From Paralithodes platypus (Eukaryota; Arthropoda; Malacostraca; Decapoda; Lithodidae): a stretch of DNA of 64,000 bases. The position numbers were made by a program, and so were the translations under genes. Where the stretch lies: the NCBI GenBank assembly GCA_032716605.1, contig CM064530.1, forward strand, positions 6,232,991-6,296,990. Direction: 5' to 3'. Shown here piece after piece: positions 1-10,689 of this stretch (positions within the stretch are counted from its first letter, which is position 1; every line of letters begins with the position of its first letter). The notes under the pieces are model-generated. The model ran no database searches, was not told the DNA's origin, and saw nothing but the letters and a program-made list of their open reading frames with translations.

Positions 1-469
1 CTTCTAACCAACCTCCTCAGGAAACCGAATAGAGCAACACCTAACCAATAGTAACCTAGAACAGAATCCTACCTATCCCTACCCCTTGAACTAACTAGAG
101 CTACCCCCCTCTCCCCCCCCCCCCCACCTCAGCATCCCTACCAGAAACCTGGTCTAATTCGAAGCCAACGACGATAGGAGAAAAAGATTAGTGCATGGAT
201 TAATTATATTATATTTCATTATACAACAATTATGTTACGTTATTGGAAATATTATAGTTATAGCAAATGTAAAAAAAATATATATACCAGATTTATTTAT
301 ATATAAATTATTGCCAAACAATAAGTATATCATTTACACTGAAATGTATTAAAATAGAATCTTACCTTAAATTTGCCGCCTATCAAACGTAATGTCTGTA
401 CACATGTTAGTAGAAGGGAGGTGGTTTAGGTGGTGACAAGGACAATGGATGGTTAAGATTAAAGGGAAA
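1..469. other. AT-rich non-coding stretch
   Basis: No coding exon, RNA gene or recognisable element is visible. The stretch holds a C-rich run near 105-126 and AT-rich low-complexity DNA from about 190 to 330. Confidence 0.5.
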
Positions 470-760
470 TTTGCTCCGGCCCCTTTCTCCCTCATGCTTA
501 GCCCAGGTTATTTTGAGACGAAGACTTTCACCTTCTAGTTTGGCACTAAAGACCTTCTGTGCCATATAGCGATCTATTTTGTTCCTGGCGAGCGCTAGCG
601 AGCCTGAAATCAATGAGAAACTAGCCTTATTATTATTATTATTTCGGCTGGTACATTTTTCTATCGAAAAATGTACACAATTATCTCGAAGGGGGGTCTT
701 CGAGGCATTTTATTTAAGTTTGACTGAAGGTCTTGGGACGAAAAAATATATATAAAAAAT
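470..760 (+). mobile_element. MITE family B copy, degenerate
   Basis: This stretch carries the family-B landmarks: GGCGAGCGCTAGCGAGCC (palindromic core), the hairpin TTTTTCTATCGAAAAA, then a G-rich run and a block similar to GTCTAGGGA. Better copies lie at 3301-3656, 57276-57601 and 62055-62435, where the ends are TTAAGGGG and CCCCTTAA. The outer ends are lost here. No ORF is visible, so it is a non-autonomous element. Confidence 0.6.
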
Positions 761-1104
761 AAAATTAAAATTTCCCTTTACAGAGGACACTGATGGAAGG
801 AAAGGATGGTTAGGATTACAGGATACGGCTAATTGTTGCCGTGATGATGGTAGTGGTAGACTGGTTGAAGGAACTGGTTGAGGTTTCCATCATCATTCAC
901 GACATCTGTAAAAGAAAAAAATACAATGTTAAAATACATCTCAATCAGCCATGTATACTATATATAATTTGGGTAAACATTGAAGAGACCCCGGACAACC
1001 TTTTTACCTAACCTAACAAAACGACAAAAATAATTTAGTCTTCAATTTTTACCATAATTTGTTTGTGTTAGCATTATTATTATATTTGTGTATATTTAGA
1101 AGAT

Positions 1105-1215
1105 GTATTTTTCCCAGTGCATAATGCATAGGTGCGCGGAACTTCGGTGTGAGTGTCCTAGGTTCCAGTCCTCTGAGTGCCACATGTATTTGTTGATTTC
1201 ATTGAGTTTAAATGT
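1105..1215 (+). mobile_element. tRNA-derived SINE (type S2)
   Basis: A tRNA-like head with a B-box-like AGGTTCCAGTCCT is followed by the 3' body ACATGTATTTGTTGATTTCA. Antisense copies with the same body lie at 9390-9510 and 41055-41172, where the B box is closer to the RNA polymerase III consensus. This copy has a mutated B box and no complete tRNA fold, so it is a SINE and not a tRNA gene. Confidence 0.6.
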
Positions 1216-1225
1216 GAAGTTGGGG

Positions 1226-1431
1226 TATAATCCTGTGTAGCGGGTGGACATTTATTTATACCTCAATAATTTGGTAATGTTACAATACATATTTGAGTTT
1301 TACATTCATAAATAGTCCACTAATATACTAAGTTAGGTTTGGTTTTGGTTAGGTTAAAGATATTGTTAAATTTTTCTTAGTAAATAGTCATCGCAAAAAC
1401 AGTTCTACCCGCTACACAGGATCTTATCCTA
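1226..1431. mobile_element. MITE family E (TIR AATCCTGTGTAGCGGG)
   Basis: The left end AATCCTGTGTAGCGGG and the right end CCCGCTACACAGGAT form a terminal inverted repeat around about 170 bp of AT-rich DNA. The ends sit beside TA dinucleotides. Related copies are at 37198-37436 and 37491-37765. No ORF is present. Confidence 0.7.
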
Positions 1432-1549
1432 ATATGCTTCCAAAAAGGTATATTCTCTCACTTTAATTATTCCTTTGTATACTTTCTTTAAATTCATAAG
1501 TTGGTTGGTGTTAAAAACATAATTCTGGCTATCATTAGACGATTGCATG

Positions 1550-1770
1550 TACAGTGGCGCTAATAAGTGATGTGTCGGCACCAAGAAGGTTTTGATCAAT
1601 AATTGGTATCAGCAATATCTAAGCTTCATTTCTTCATATCGAGTGAAATATACAAACATGTTCCTACACTTACCCACCCAATTCAACATCTGGCAGACAT
1701 TAATACAGCACAGAGCGAGCCAAACTAAATGACAGCGGAGACATGACTTATTAGCGCGACCGTAGCTATC
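1550..1770. mobile_element. Tc1/mariner-like MITE (family D)
   Basis: The ends resemble TACAGTCGCGCTAATAAGT and its complement, and the starts match the TA-CAGT form usual for Tc1/mariner elements. It shares its interior with two copies at 10690-11128. About 215 bp, no transposase ORF. Confidence 0.65.
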
Positions 1771-2604
1771 TTTATTATTCAGCTATTACAAAGATTTGGT
1801 AGCTAAGCATGTTAATGATAAAAACCTTAGCATTATTATGATCCAGAAGCATTGAGTACTTTCAAAATAGCATTAATTATCTAAAACAAACTTTAAAGTC
1901 ACAAATTGTTTAACATTAGCAACATTCAACTAAGCAGATAGATTGGAAGAGCTAAATGCACTATGAAGAAGTAATCCATAGTTGGTTATATTTCAGCCAG
2001 CGGTAAATTGTCATGCTCCCATGTTCACTACTCGACAATTAAGACGTTATAGCTATATGTTAATTATGAACTGTATTAATAGTATGCAGATCCACAACTA
2101 TTCATAGTTTGGCGCTAAGCATTGCTAACTTAGCGGCATAGGAATTTAATTTTCCGCCAGGTGCAAAATTAAACTGGCCTTATCCTTGTAATAATATAAC
2201 CTGCCATGTGGTTAATGGAGGCGCTGTGAGAGAACGGCCATCATTTTCCTTGGCCGCCATTTTGTTGTCAATTATCAAACAACGGGGCGATATTTAATTT
2301 TTGTAAATTATATCCATGGAGTAAACTATATATCCTGTACCAGTATTACCGAATGTTTGGTTTGGGTGTGGAAGCTATGGATATATTGGAGTGTAAAGAG
2401 AGGAATCACCACCCTACTGGTTACCAAAATGGCGGAGGTTGGTCGACATGTTACCAGCCCCAAATAACTGCCTTGTTTGTTGATAATTTAGCATTTCACT
2501 GAACTATATTAACACTATATCTATAATTTTAACTAAAGCACGTGTTGACTGATTAATGCAATGTTATTAATGATCGCATATGGGTACGTGGATGAAGCAG
2601 AGTC
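1771..2604. other. Unassigned non-coding DNA with CCAT motifs
   Basis: No gene is visible. GGCCGCCATTTTG near 2262 and CCAAAATGGCGGAGG near 2425 form an inverted pair of YY1-like CCAT motifs about 150 bp apart. They could be promoter remnants or the termini of an unrecognised element. Confidence 0.3.
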
Positions 2605-2790
2605 CTAACTCTTTCATGTTTCTATATAATGTAGATTTTGTGCAGTTTAAGAAGGACATGTGGTAGTAAAAAGGGTTAAGAGATAATAAGAAGCCTGTTA
2701 ATTGCTGGAGGCCCTTTTGAAACTATATAAAATCTTCAAACAGTAGCCAGAATAAAGTTAAAATGACTGCGCCGGTACAGAAGGGGTTAA
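2605..2790. mobile_element. MITE family A copy
   Basis: The right half is well preserved: AGTAGCCAGAATAAAGTT, then CGCCGGTACAGAAGGGGTTAA, ending at a TTAA. The left half is eroded. Family A is a foldback element of about 215 bp whose full copies are at 42211-42428 and 47132-47345. Confidence 0.6.
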
Positions 2791-3300
2791 ATCCCAAGGT
2801 AAATTGACTACATTGCTCTCATTAATTCCAGACTTAAACACAAATTTGCCGGTTTGACACTTGGGAGGTTGAAAAAAAGCGAAAAAATGCAAATAAAAAT
2901 AGAATAAGATTTATAAAATAAAATCCAACAAAACCTATACAGTATATAAATAAAACTTAATACATTTGCCTGAAACTTCCACAAGGCTTTCCAAAACTAT
3001 AATATCGGTCAATGAAAATAAAATATGACTAACATTACATCAAATATGACTAACATTACATCAAATTAATCTGCGTGAAACTCCAAGGCTTTCTAAAACT
3101 AAAATCTTGCAATGATAGCCGAAATAGAATGTGAATGATCCTTATGCTAGCGTTAATAAGACAGTAGCCTATACAGTAAATACCCACGAGGCATCCAAGT
3201 TAACCGGTCTCGTGCCCTTAGGATTCCCACACATCTTTCGTAAACTATAAAATCTTCCAACGATAGCCAGAAGAAACTCAATAGGTCAATGTTCAAAGGG

Positions 3301-3656
3301 TTAAGGGGACAGAGGCTATTTTGGTAATCTATTAATTTATTATATTCATTAAAGTTTTATTTTCCTCGCTAGACCTCCAAGCTTAAAAGTACACCCACTA
3401 TACCCCCTTTCAAGATTTATTTGTAAATTTTTCGGTAGAAAAATGTCACGGCCGAAGGTCGATTCCTCTTAAATTACAGGCTTGCTCTCGCTCGCCAGGA
3501 AAGAAATTGACACCTAAATAGCACGAAAGGTCTTAATATTGATAAAAAAAAACGAAAGTTCTTCAAATTTCCAAACTAATGGGGCGAACGTATCTCAAAA
3601 GCAATGGGGCTAAACATGAGGGAGAAGGGGTTCCAGAAAAACTACCCTCTCCCCTT
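3301..3656. mobile_element. MITE family B copy
   Basis: It starts at TTAAGGGGAC and ends in CTCCCCTTCA. Inside are the family landmarks: GCTAGACCTCC, the hairpin around TTCGGTAGAAAAATG, a paired GGCCGAAGGTC and the GCTCGCTC..GCCAGG block. No ORF is visible. Confidence 0.65.
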
Positions 3657-4500
3657 CATGATCAATAACCACGAGGCGTCTAGTCAGCCGGCTTCGCTGC
3701 GCTAGTTTGGCTGTTTTCAAAATCCAATTACATTATTCTAACCAAATCATCCACGTTATCATTAAGGCATCTATTACTCGTGGGTTAATAGGTAATTAAT
3801 CAATATATAAATTCTATTCAGGTTAACAAATACTTAGCCCAACTCGGTTTAGAAAAGTCACATGGAAATATAGCCTAAGTTTATGCCATAAATTTATAAT
3901 CTGGATCTCAATTTCTTCCTTAATGAATAATATCTACTAGTGATCGCCATAATATTGAGACATATGGTTTTATTGGAAGGGTTAAGGAGGTAGAACTGAG
4001 CGAACGATCAAGTGCCGGCTTCCAGAAAGTTCGTCAAACCTGCCGGCTTTTTCAGTCACATTTCTGGCCTTATTTAATGCAAACGTATTTAGTATTATGG
4101 GAAAATCAACAAGCTCTTGTCCACAAATTCGGGTTTGGCGGTAAATACGTCACGTTATTTAGCTATTACACCTTAATTTCTTGTATTTTCAGGGGAAACA
4201 ATGGGGGAAAATGGGAGCACAAGAGACTTACCTCCTTACAGCTGGACGACCGGGAACAAAATGAACGAATGAGGCGAAAATTAAGAGTTTATATAACCTC
4301 GGTTGTATTGCTGGTGGTTGATTGCAACTATTGGGTGACAAATGATCGAGAATTTCACTCACAAAATCGTCAATATCTCCCTAACGATACATTTCTGAAT
4401 AAAATTTACTTAATATAAATTATGCGTATTTGTATCCTCTATCTTTTGGTATAAGTTTGACAATTCTAACATACATATTTTGTGAATGAGTAATGGTTGT
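3657..4500. other. Non-coding stretch without recognised element
   Basis: A 113-codon open frame at 4077-4418 (+) has no recognisable domain, splice context or codon pattern, so no gene is called. The rest is AT-rich unique-looking DNA. Confidence 0.35.
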
Positions 4501-4502
4501 CG

Positions 4503-4962
4503 TCATATTTCCTTCACAAGGGGCGAGAGAGAGAGAGAATTTCTATGCCAAGTGGATTTTAGGTAGCCGAGATTTGTATGCAGCTCTCGTGTCCTAAAAA
4601 AAAAAAAAAAAAATAAAAAATTGCCACGAATTAGAGCCCTCGATCCCCCATGAACGCCTAGATCCCCGAGGGGATGGCCACGAAGGAATCGCCCTATAAT
4701 GTATGCTATTATAGAGACGTTATAATTCAATAGAGGTGTGAATAGGAGTTTATTATGGGCTACCTGTATACTACTATAGCTTAATGTGATGTATGCGATT
4801 ATAGAGGACCTTTTCATAATATTCTGGAAACTATTAAACGATTTTATTCAGCTTAGGAAGGACGTCTATCTATTCAAAGGCTACTAAATATGTCACTTAA
4901 TCCTTTTAGCTGCCACATAGCCTTCCTAAGCCTCATAAAATCGTCTAAATGAAGCTGATATC

Positions 4963-4997
<35 letters not shown>

Positions 4998-5030
4998 TAT
5001 ACAGTATATATATATATATATATAGCGTAG
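4503..5030 (-). mobile_element. Retroelement 3' tail debris and microsatellites
   Basis: The block near 4650-4690 (ATCCCCGAGGGGATGGCCAC) is the reverse complement of the GTGGCCACCCC..GATC tail seen at the 3' end of the RTE LINE at 35420-35470. An A-rich run lies at 4597-4620, a family A remnant at about 4823-4960 (ATTAAACGATTTTATTCAGC..AAAATCGTCTAA), and a poly(A)/TA run at 4966-5025. Confidence 0.45.
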
Positions 5031-5399
5031 AGAGTGGGAGAGCAGCGATCTAGCCTGCCTCCCCTGCTGGCCTCTAGAACCTGCCTCCACTCAGCTCTTG
5101 TCTCGAGTTACAAGGAGAGACAGCCCCCCCGAACCCTCAACCCCCCTTCTCACCCCCCCCCCCCCCCCCCCCTTTTCGATGACGGGAGAAAGCCGGACAA
5201 CTTCTCATCCGGTCGCCATTTTGGGGACACTAGCTTAAGCATTAATTATTTGCTATGTATAGGTATGCCATATATAATAAACTGTTCTCTGTTTGAATGT
5301 ACACTAACCCATGATTAAATAAAAGGGACATTATGTTTATTGTTTACCTAGCCTTTTATTTTGTTTTTATTTTGTTTTTAGTTTGTGCTCTTTATCTCT

Positions 5400-5640
5400 A
5401 TCAAACTTTAGAAAAACAACAACAATCGAGATAAATTTGTACGTTTTTCGGTAGAAAATGTCTGCTTAATCCCTCCTAAATTGAAGGCTTGCTATCGCTC
5501 GCCAAGATTTTTTTTAAATGGGGCGAAAGGTCTCAATATCGCCAAACTAATTGGGGCGAACGTCTTAAAATCTCAAACTTAATGGGGCTACGCATGAGGA
5601 AGAAGGGGTTTCAGAAAAAAACTCCCCTTAATATATCCAA
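5400..5640. mobile_element. MITE family B copy, truncated
   Basis: TACGTTTTTCGGTAGAAAAT, the GCTATCGCTCGCCA block and the GGGGCGAACGTCTTAAAATC block are shared with 3301-3656. The left end is missing; the right end CTCCCCTTAA is intact. Confidence 0.6.
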
Positions 5641-5837
5641 GCACTAATTACTTGTGTCTACACTACTGAATGGATAAAGGTTATGGAAATAGGTTGTAAT
5701 AAATTAATCTTTATTCATATGCATACACTTCATACATAAATACATCATACACGAATACAATCAAATAAATTACAAACACATTAATAATAAATTAATACAT
5801 CAAATAAATTAACTACAAATATCAACAAAGCACCTAA

Positions 5838-6220
5838 TTAGACGATTTCATTCAGCTTAGGAAGGACCTCAATTAAAACGCTACACATGATCTCAATTAA
5901 CGCTTTTAATTACCCCAGATCCTTCCTAAGCTTCATAAAATCGTCTGAATGTAGCCGAAATCAAATACAAAAAAGACGTCATCGGTACAGCAAGGGTTAA
6001 CTATCACAGGTCCTTCCTAAGCTTCATAAAATCCTCTAAATGTAACTATGATAACAAAAGACGTCGCCTAAACTAAAAGGGTTAAGAACATAAACGCCAT
6101 TATTTTTATTACATTTTGGCTTTCATTGGGCAATATTATTCAGCTTAGGAAGGTCCTGTAGAACTTAAGAGGGTCTTTCCGAAGCCGAATAAAATCATTT
6201 AGTATATACCTGTAATAAAA
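5838..6220. mobile_element. Cluster of three partial family A MITEs
   Basis: Three pieces in tandem (about 5838-6000, 6001-6083 and 6115-6215) each carry CCTTCCTAAGC..ATAAAATCGTCT or its complement. The first ends in GGTACAGCAAGGGTTAA. Confidence 0.6.
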
Positions 6221-7200
6221 CAATAATAATAATAATAATCCATACTCAAGGTATAAATAAAAGATAACTATTAGTATGTTTTATTATCCCTAAATGCCTG
6301 TGGCCCATGAGAAGAACTATTTTCAAGTATATTATTACTAGTAGTAGTAGTAGTACTAGTAGTAGTAGTAGTAGTAGTAGTAAAAATAATAACTTTTAGT
6401 AGTAATAGTAATACGTGAAAATAGAAGTACATTTTCCGTAGACTATTTCCATTTACTACAGGCAGACAGCTACCCTCATCATGTTCTTCATAGTTGCCAT
6501 GTAGAAGAGTTGCCAATTATACAATAAAAACCAGTAATTATCAATCCCATTTCAAACTATTGCCTAATTGACCTATTTATCAATATACTATTGTTTATTA
6601 AAAGCATATTAGTGATGTTGTTATTGGCCTTATTAAACCCTGTACCTTGCAAAATTAAATTACAGTTGCATAATTACCATTTCGTCTTGCCCCGCCCACC
6701 AAGACTAGGGTAACATATATTAACATAGTTCACAACTTGATATTTGACCACCATCTTGACTCCAACTCACGCTGTAGAATATACCTCACCATTATTTATA
6801 TCCATCTTATTTTGAGCATATGATGTTTATTATATTAACATTTATACTTATTTCTATATTCCTATCCATCAATGTACCCTGACTGAAAAGAGTGCTTGGC
6901 AGGAAGTGAGTATGGAATCAAGATGGCGGCCGGAACCTCTACGACTACACACTCTGTTAATCTAGGGACTCGAACCATGACACAGGCTCGGCTTCAAAAC
7001 ACACGAATCTGAAACACAATTTGATTCATTAGTTATATATTACTACAATTACTAACACATTTTGTTCACATATATACAGTATATTTAAAGTACATATTAT
7101 TTTTCTTTATATAGGCCTACAGTAATATATTATACAGTAAACATAAGAATTAAAAGATTATTAATTTTAGGTCTACTTTCAAATAACCCTTTCAAGATTC
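6221..7200. other. Non-coding stretch with (AGT)n
   Basis: An AGT/ACT microsatellite lies at about 6338-6382. AAGATGGCGGCC near 6919 is a YY1-like motif. The open frame at 6271-6516 (-) is largely translated microsatellite and is not called. No element boundary was found. Confidence 0.4.
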
Positions 7201-7204
7201 GATT

Positions 7205-7440
7205 ACGCATTTCAGATTAAGAAGGGTAGCCTAAAACAAGATTTCTTTGTGTTTGAAGGAGACAAAAAACAGGTTGCCTGTAACGAGTGCCTCCTCCAAA
7301 GCCAAAAGAGTGACAGAGCCAAATTCAAGGGACGTTGTGGTAAAAAATGCCTGGACGCACGAAGTTTAAAGTAGTTTAAGTCATAGGACGAAGGTAAGAT
7401 TGATAAAGGGAGGGAGTTCCAGAGTTCACTTGTAAGTCGG
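7205..7440 (-). mobile_element. LINE 3'-end fragment
   Basis: This is the antisense equivalent of the LINE 3' end at 9080-9370 and 63875-64000. The shared blocks are AGTGACAGAGCCAAATTCAA, GCCTGGACGCACGAAG and CATAGGACGAAGG. On the sense strand the block encodes a polymerase C-terminus with an LWN..P motif followed by UTR. Degenerate, with no intact frame. Confidence 0.5.
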
Positions 7441-7760
7441 ATGGTTAATTGACATAGTCTTTACCTGTACAACCCCCACACATCCTTCCTAAGCTGTATA
7501 ATATCGTCTAATAATAGCCAGAATAAATGGTCAAACTGCGCCATAATCTTCAAAGGGTTAACTCCTTCTGTACCGCAACGTCTTTATCATTTTTCTCTGG
7601 CTATATTTAGACGATTTTGTGCAGTTGAAGAAGGAAGGATCTGTGGTGGTGTAAAGGGTTCAGTGAGATAGTTCGAAACCTGTTAATTCGTTGGAGGCCC
7701 TTAAGCAACTGAGTAAAATCGTCTAATAGTTGCCAGAATACAGTTAAAAAGTACGTACAG
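7440..7760. mobile_element. Two adjoining family A MITEs
   Basis: A left-truncated copy ends at TTAA 7558-7561, and the same TTAA begins a second copy (TTAACTCCTTCTGTACC), which runs to about 7745 with ATCGTCTAATAGTTGCCAG. Confidence 0.65.
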
Positions 7761-7761
7761 T

Positions 7762-7795
7762 ACCTATGTAAATTGTCTCGCGCAAACGCGCCTGA
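7762..7795 (+). mobile_element. Solo right end of the 716-bp TIR element
   Basis: TACCTATGTAAATTGTCTCG followed by CGCAAACGCGCC is nearly identical to the right end of the element at 7865-8580 (8551-8580). It is either a truncated tandem neighbour or a remnant of an earlier insertion. Confidence 0.6.
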
Positions 7796-7864
7796 ATTGT
7801 TCCAGTAAAACAAGAAGGATTGTGCAGCACCCGTAGATTTGTATGCAATAACATGAACATTATA

Positions 7865-8580
7865 GGCGCGTTTTCGCGAGCTTTTTATGGGTCTGGGTCG
7901 ACCTGGGTGTACCCAGGTCGACCCAGGCCTGTTTCTGTTTTCGCGATTTTGAGACTGGTCTGACCTAAAGATGGAGAAAATTGAGCCTGACTTTACCCAG
8001 GCTGGATTACGGCCCTCTGATTGGCTAAGGAATTTCAATATGGCTGCTCCAATAAAGAGGCACTGATAGAGGATTTTCTACTTTTTTTCTCTATTCTGAA
8101 TTTGAATATGGCATGCGAAAAAATATTAAAATAAATGCAATACGAGATAAAAAAACAACAACATATCAATGTGTTAGATAAGGACAAGGTATATCCCCTC
8201 AAATACAATATTAACTAAAGAAATCCTAGATCCCTACTAAATTCTAAGATCGCATGGTCTGGGCAAAAATCCAAGATCTTGTGAAAAAAGCCAAGCACTC
8301 GCATCACTGGGGACGAGCTCTTCACCATAATCTACATTTTCCGCCATATTGTTTGTTGTCATAAGTGACGTCAGCAACGCCCAGGTCAACCCCGCCCAAC
8401 TCGGCCCCCAGGGCTGACTTTACCCAGGTACACCCAGTCCCAGATGACGTCACTGGCTCGCGAAAACATCCACTGGGACTGGGTCGACCCAGATACACCT
8501 AGGTACAGGGACTCGGGAAAACTGAGCTAACCCAGGTATACCTGGGTGTACCTATGTAAATTGTCTCGCGAAAACGCGCC
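7865..8580. mobile_element. 716-bp non-autonomous TIR transposon
   Basis: The perfect 16-bp terminal inverted repeat GGCGCGTTTTCGCGAG lies at both ends and is flanked by a 5-bp direct duplication TTATA (7860-7864 and 8581-8585). The interior is crowded with ACCCAGGT/ACCTGGGT boxes. A hairpin near 7892-7925 has 16-bp arms starting CTGGGTCGACCTGGGT and a 2-nt loop. No transposase ORF is present: the 143-codon frame at 7607-8038 (-) crosses the left boundary and is not a gene. The superfamily cannot be named from the termini alone. Confidence 0.8.
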
Positions 8581-8594
8581 TTATATTAGGCTCC

Positions 8595-8950
8595 TTAAGG
8601 GGGGATGGGCCGGTTTTCTGGACCACTTTCGCCCTCATGTTTAGTCCCATTAGTTTTCAGATGTTAAGATGATTGCCCCATTATTAGTCGATTTTAAGAC
8701 CTTTCGCCCCATTTCGTCGTCAATATTTAGACCATTCATGCTATTTAGGTGTCGATTTGTTCCCTGGCGAACGATAGTGAACCTGTAATGTTGGGAGAAT
8801 CGGCCTTCGGCGGGGAAATTTTCTACCTATAAATCTACAAATTAATCTAGATGGGGGATATAATAGATTTTTTTTTTTTTTTTTTTTTTATTTGATGGAG
8901 GTCTAGGGAAGAAACTAGAAAATAATGAATACATGCAAAAATCGGCCAAA
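8595..8950. mobile_element. MITE family B copy
   Basis: It begins TTAAGGGGGGATGGGC and carries the GCCCTCATGTTTAGTCCCAT block, the TGGCGAACGATAGTGAACC core and a CGGCCTTCGGCGGG hairpin. A poly(T) run lies at 8870-8889. The right end is unclear. Confidence 0.65.
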
Positions 8951-9079
8951 AAGTGAACCATACCCACTTAATATTTTTATTGAGTTAATGGGACCCGCGC
9001 AGAGGGCTGTTCTCGGACAACATATTTTATGATAGGTCGTATGGGGTATATACAATCATTCATGGGATCAAAATGGGTT

Positions 9080-9372
9080 TATTTCCACCAATATACCTTT
9101 AAATCCCACCCCACTCTGTGCAACTCTCCAACCCAGAGTGAAACGATACTCCCAATCTTTCTTCTACTCAACACCTGAACTCTGGAACTTTCTCCCTGAA
9201 TCCATCTTTCCCTCATCCTATGACTAAGTTGCTTCACACTCCGTGTGCCCAGGCATTTTGGCTCGACTGTTCCTTGATTTTGGCCCTGTCACTCTTTCAG
9301 CTCTAGGGGAGGCACTCGTCACAGGGAATTTTGCCTCTTGTCTCCCTCATCCACATAGAATTATTGTGTTTT
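9080..9372 (+). mobile_element. LINE polymerase C-terminus and 3' UTR fragment
   Basis: Plus-strand translation near 9145-9215 gives FFYSTPELWNFLPESI, which fits the C-terminal LWN.LP motif of CR1/Jockey-like polymerases. It is followed by 3' UTR ending TGTCTCCCTCATCCACATAG. The same UTR recurs at 63875-64000 and, antisense, at 7205-7440 and 59843-59870. Frame broken and 5' truncated. Confidence 0.5.
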
Positions 9373-9389
9373 TACCAACCAACTTCATA

Positions 9390-9510
9390 TCTAAACTCAA
9401 TTAATGAAATCAACAAATACATGTGGCACTCCGAGGACTCGAACCCAGGATACTCACATCGAAATTCCCGGCACTATGCATTATGCTATCAAGACAGTTA
9501 GGGTATTCCC
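9390..9510 (-). mobile_element. tRNA-derived SINE (type S2)
   Basis: On the minus strand a B box, GGGTTCGAGTCCT, is followed by the body GTGCCACATGTATTTGTTGA. An A-box-like segment lies near 9480-9500. It matches the 41055-41172 copy. The anticodon arm does not fold as a functional tRNA. Confidence 0.65.
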
Positions 9511-9621
9511 AACCATACGATAATATATATTATATGGGTATTACTCCGTCGGGAAGTGATTAGAGCTAATTACCGCTCGTCTCCCTATTCTTGTTGTTGA
9601 TCTTCTGTTTGTTGTTCTGGA

Positions 9622-9830
9622 TCAGCCGAAGGAGTTGTCAGGGAAGAGAGACTGAGAAGGAGAAGAAGGGTTTGGGGGCGGCTGCGTGATTGACAGCGTT
9701 CGGCGGAGACCTTCGGTGCACTGTAACGCATATCTCTTCTGGCCAACAGCAGGCGATTTTTGTCCCGTTGAGGAAAGACGTGTTGTAGTCCAAAAGCCGA
9801 CATCATTCTTGTTACCGCCAATCAGACCAT
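9622..9830 (-). CDS. Candidate terminal coding exon, unidentified gene
   Basis: The minus strand has a convincing acceptor (TTATTTTCAG just upstream of 9830) followed by 68 open codons ending at TGA 9622-9624. The incoming phase needs one base from a preceding exon. The peptide begins GLIGGNKNDVGFWTTTRLSS and ends QSLFPDNSFG. It is Ser/Thr/Pro-rich and has an RRTLS sequence that could be a basophilic kinase site. The stretch is repeat-free and less AT-rich than its surroundings. No homologue is recognised. No upstream exon was found between here and BANP, so this could be chance. A competing 78-codon frame with an ATG covers the same DNA. Confidence 0.3.
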
Positions 9831-9884
9831 CTGAAAATAATGATAAAACAAAATAGTTCTTTTATTTTTCGAGGACAAACTTAT

Positions 9885-10400
9885 TCATAATGTTCTGGCT
9901 AACATTAGACGATTTCATTAAGGGGGGTCACCGTTTTGTTTTATCTTTCTCTCCCTCTCTCTTGGCTTGTATCCATTCGGCCCCATTCAGCCAACTGTTT
10001 TAAGACGTTTATCCCCAACCAGGTGTCGATTTCTTCCTGGCGAGCGATAGCGAGCCAGCATTCTATGGAGAAATCCGGCTTCACCGGGGACATTTTTCTA
10101 TCGAAAAATGTACAAATTTAGCTTGCTGTCAACAAAAGATAAATATATGCTGGCTCGCTACCGCTCGCCTGGAAAATATTGACACCTGAATGGGGGTAAA
10201 CGTTTTAAAACAGTAGGCTGAATGGGGCCGAATGGATACAAGCCAAAGAGAGAGGGAGAGAAAGAGAACAAATGCGAGGTGGGCTCCCTAAAGATTAGGA
10301 AGGATCTGAGGACGTTTAAGGGTTAATTGAGGTCATTTATACCCCTCTGATTGCTCGAGATCCTTCCTAAGCTGCATATATTCGTCTAATGTTACCCAAA
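9885..10400. mobile_element. MITE family A split by a family B' insertion
   Basis: The left part (AACATTAGACGATTTCATT, ending about 9918) and the right part (AGATTAGGAAGGATCTGAGG onward, from about 10293, through CCTTCCTAAGCTGCATA and TTCGTCTAATG) form one family A copy. The 375-bp B' element at 9918-10292 sits between them. Confidence 0.65.
9918..10292. mobile_element. MITE family B' (TTAAGGGGGGTCACCG), nested
   Basis: It starts TTAAGGGGGGTCACCG and is a long imperfect foldback. The CTTGTATCCATTCGGCCCCA and TGGGGCCGAATGGATACAAG blocks mirror each other, as do TGGCGAGCGATAGCGAGCC and GGCTCGCTACCGCTCGCC. Sisters are at about 12867-13334 and 14805-15030. No coding capacity. Confidence 0.7.
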
Positions 10401-10689
10401 ATAAAGATACACACATATAGATATATTTAATTGCCGACTTGCGAGTTTCGTTCTATAAGGAAGTTGGAGCCGTAAACCTCGATATTAAACAGAAATACAA
10501 TAATAAAGTAGATGTCTAATGGATAAAAAAAGTATGTTGAATTTAGTTGTATGTATTTATGAAGGTACTACTACCGTATTATAGCTGGTTAATTCTGCTA
10601 AATAATATAAAAAAACTCCAACTTCCTTATAGCCTGAAAACTCGCAAGTAGTCAATTGAGGAAATAAAAAACATATCCGGAAATAATTA

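Noticed and set aside
4077..4418. 113-codon plus ORF as a gene
   Set aside because: No domain, no splice context, amino-acid composition like translated AT-rich DNA, and no neighbour supporting it.
7607..8038. 143-codon minus ORF
   Set aside because: It spans a family A MITE and the left end of the 716-bp TIR element, so it is a chance reading frame across element boundaries.
9585..9821. 78-codon minus ORF with ATG
   Set aside because: It overlaps the candidate exon in another frame and has a low-complexity Leu/Ser end. The frame entered from the TTTTCAG acceptor looks more protein-like.
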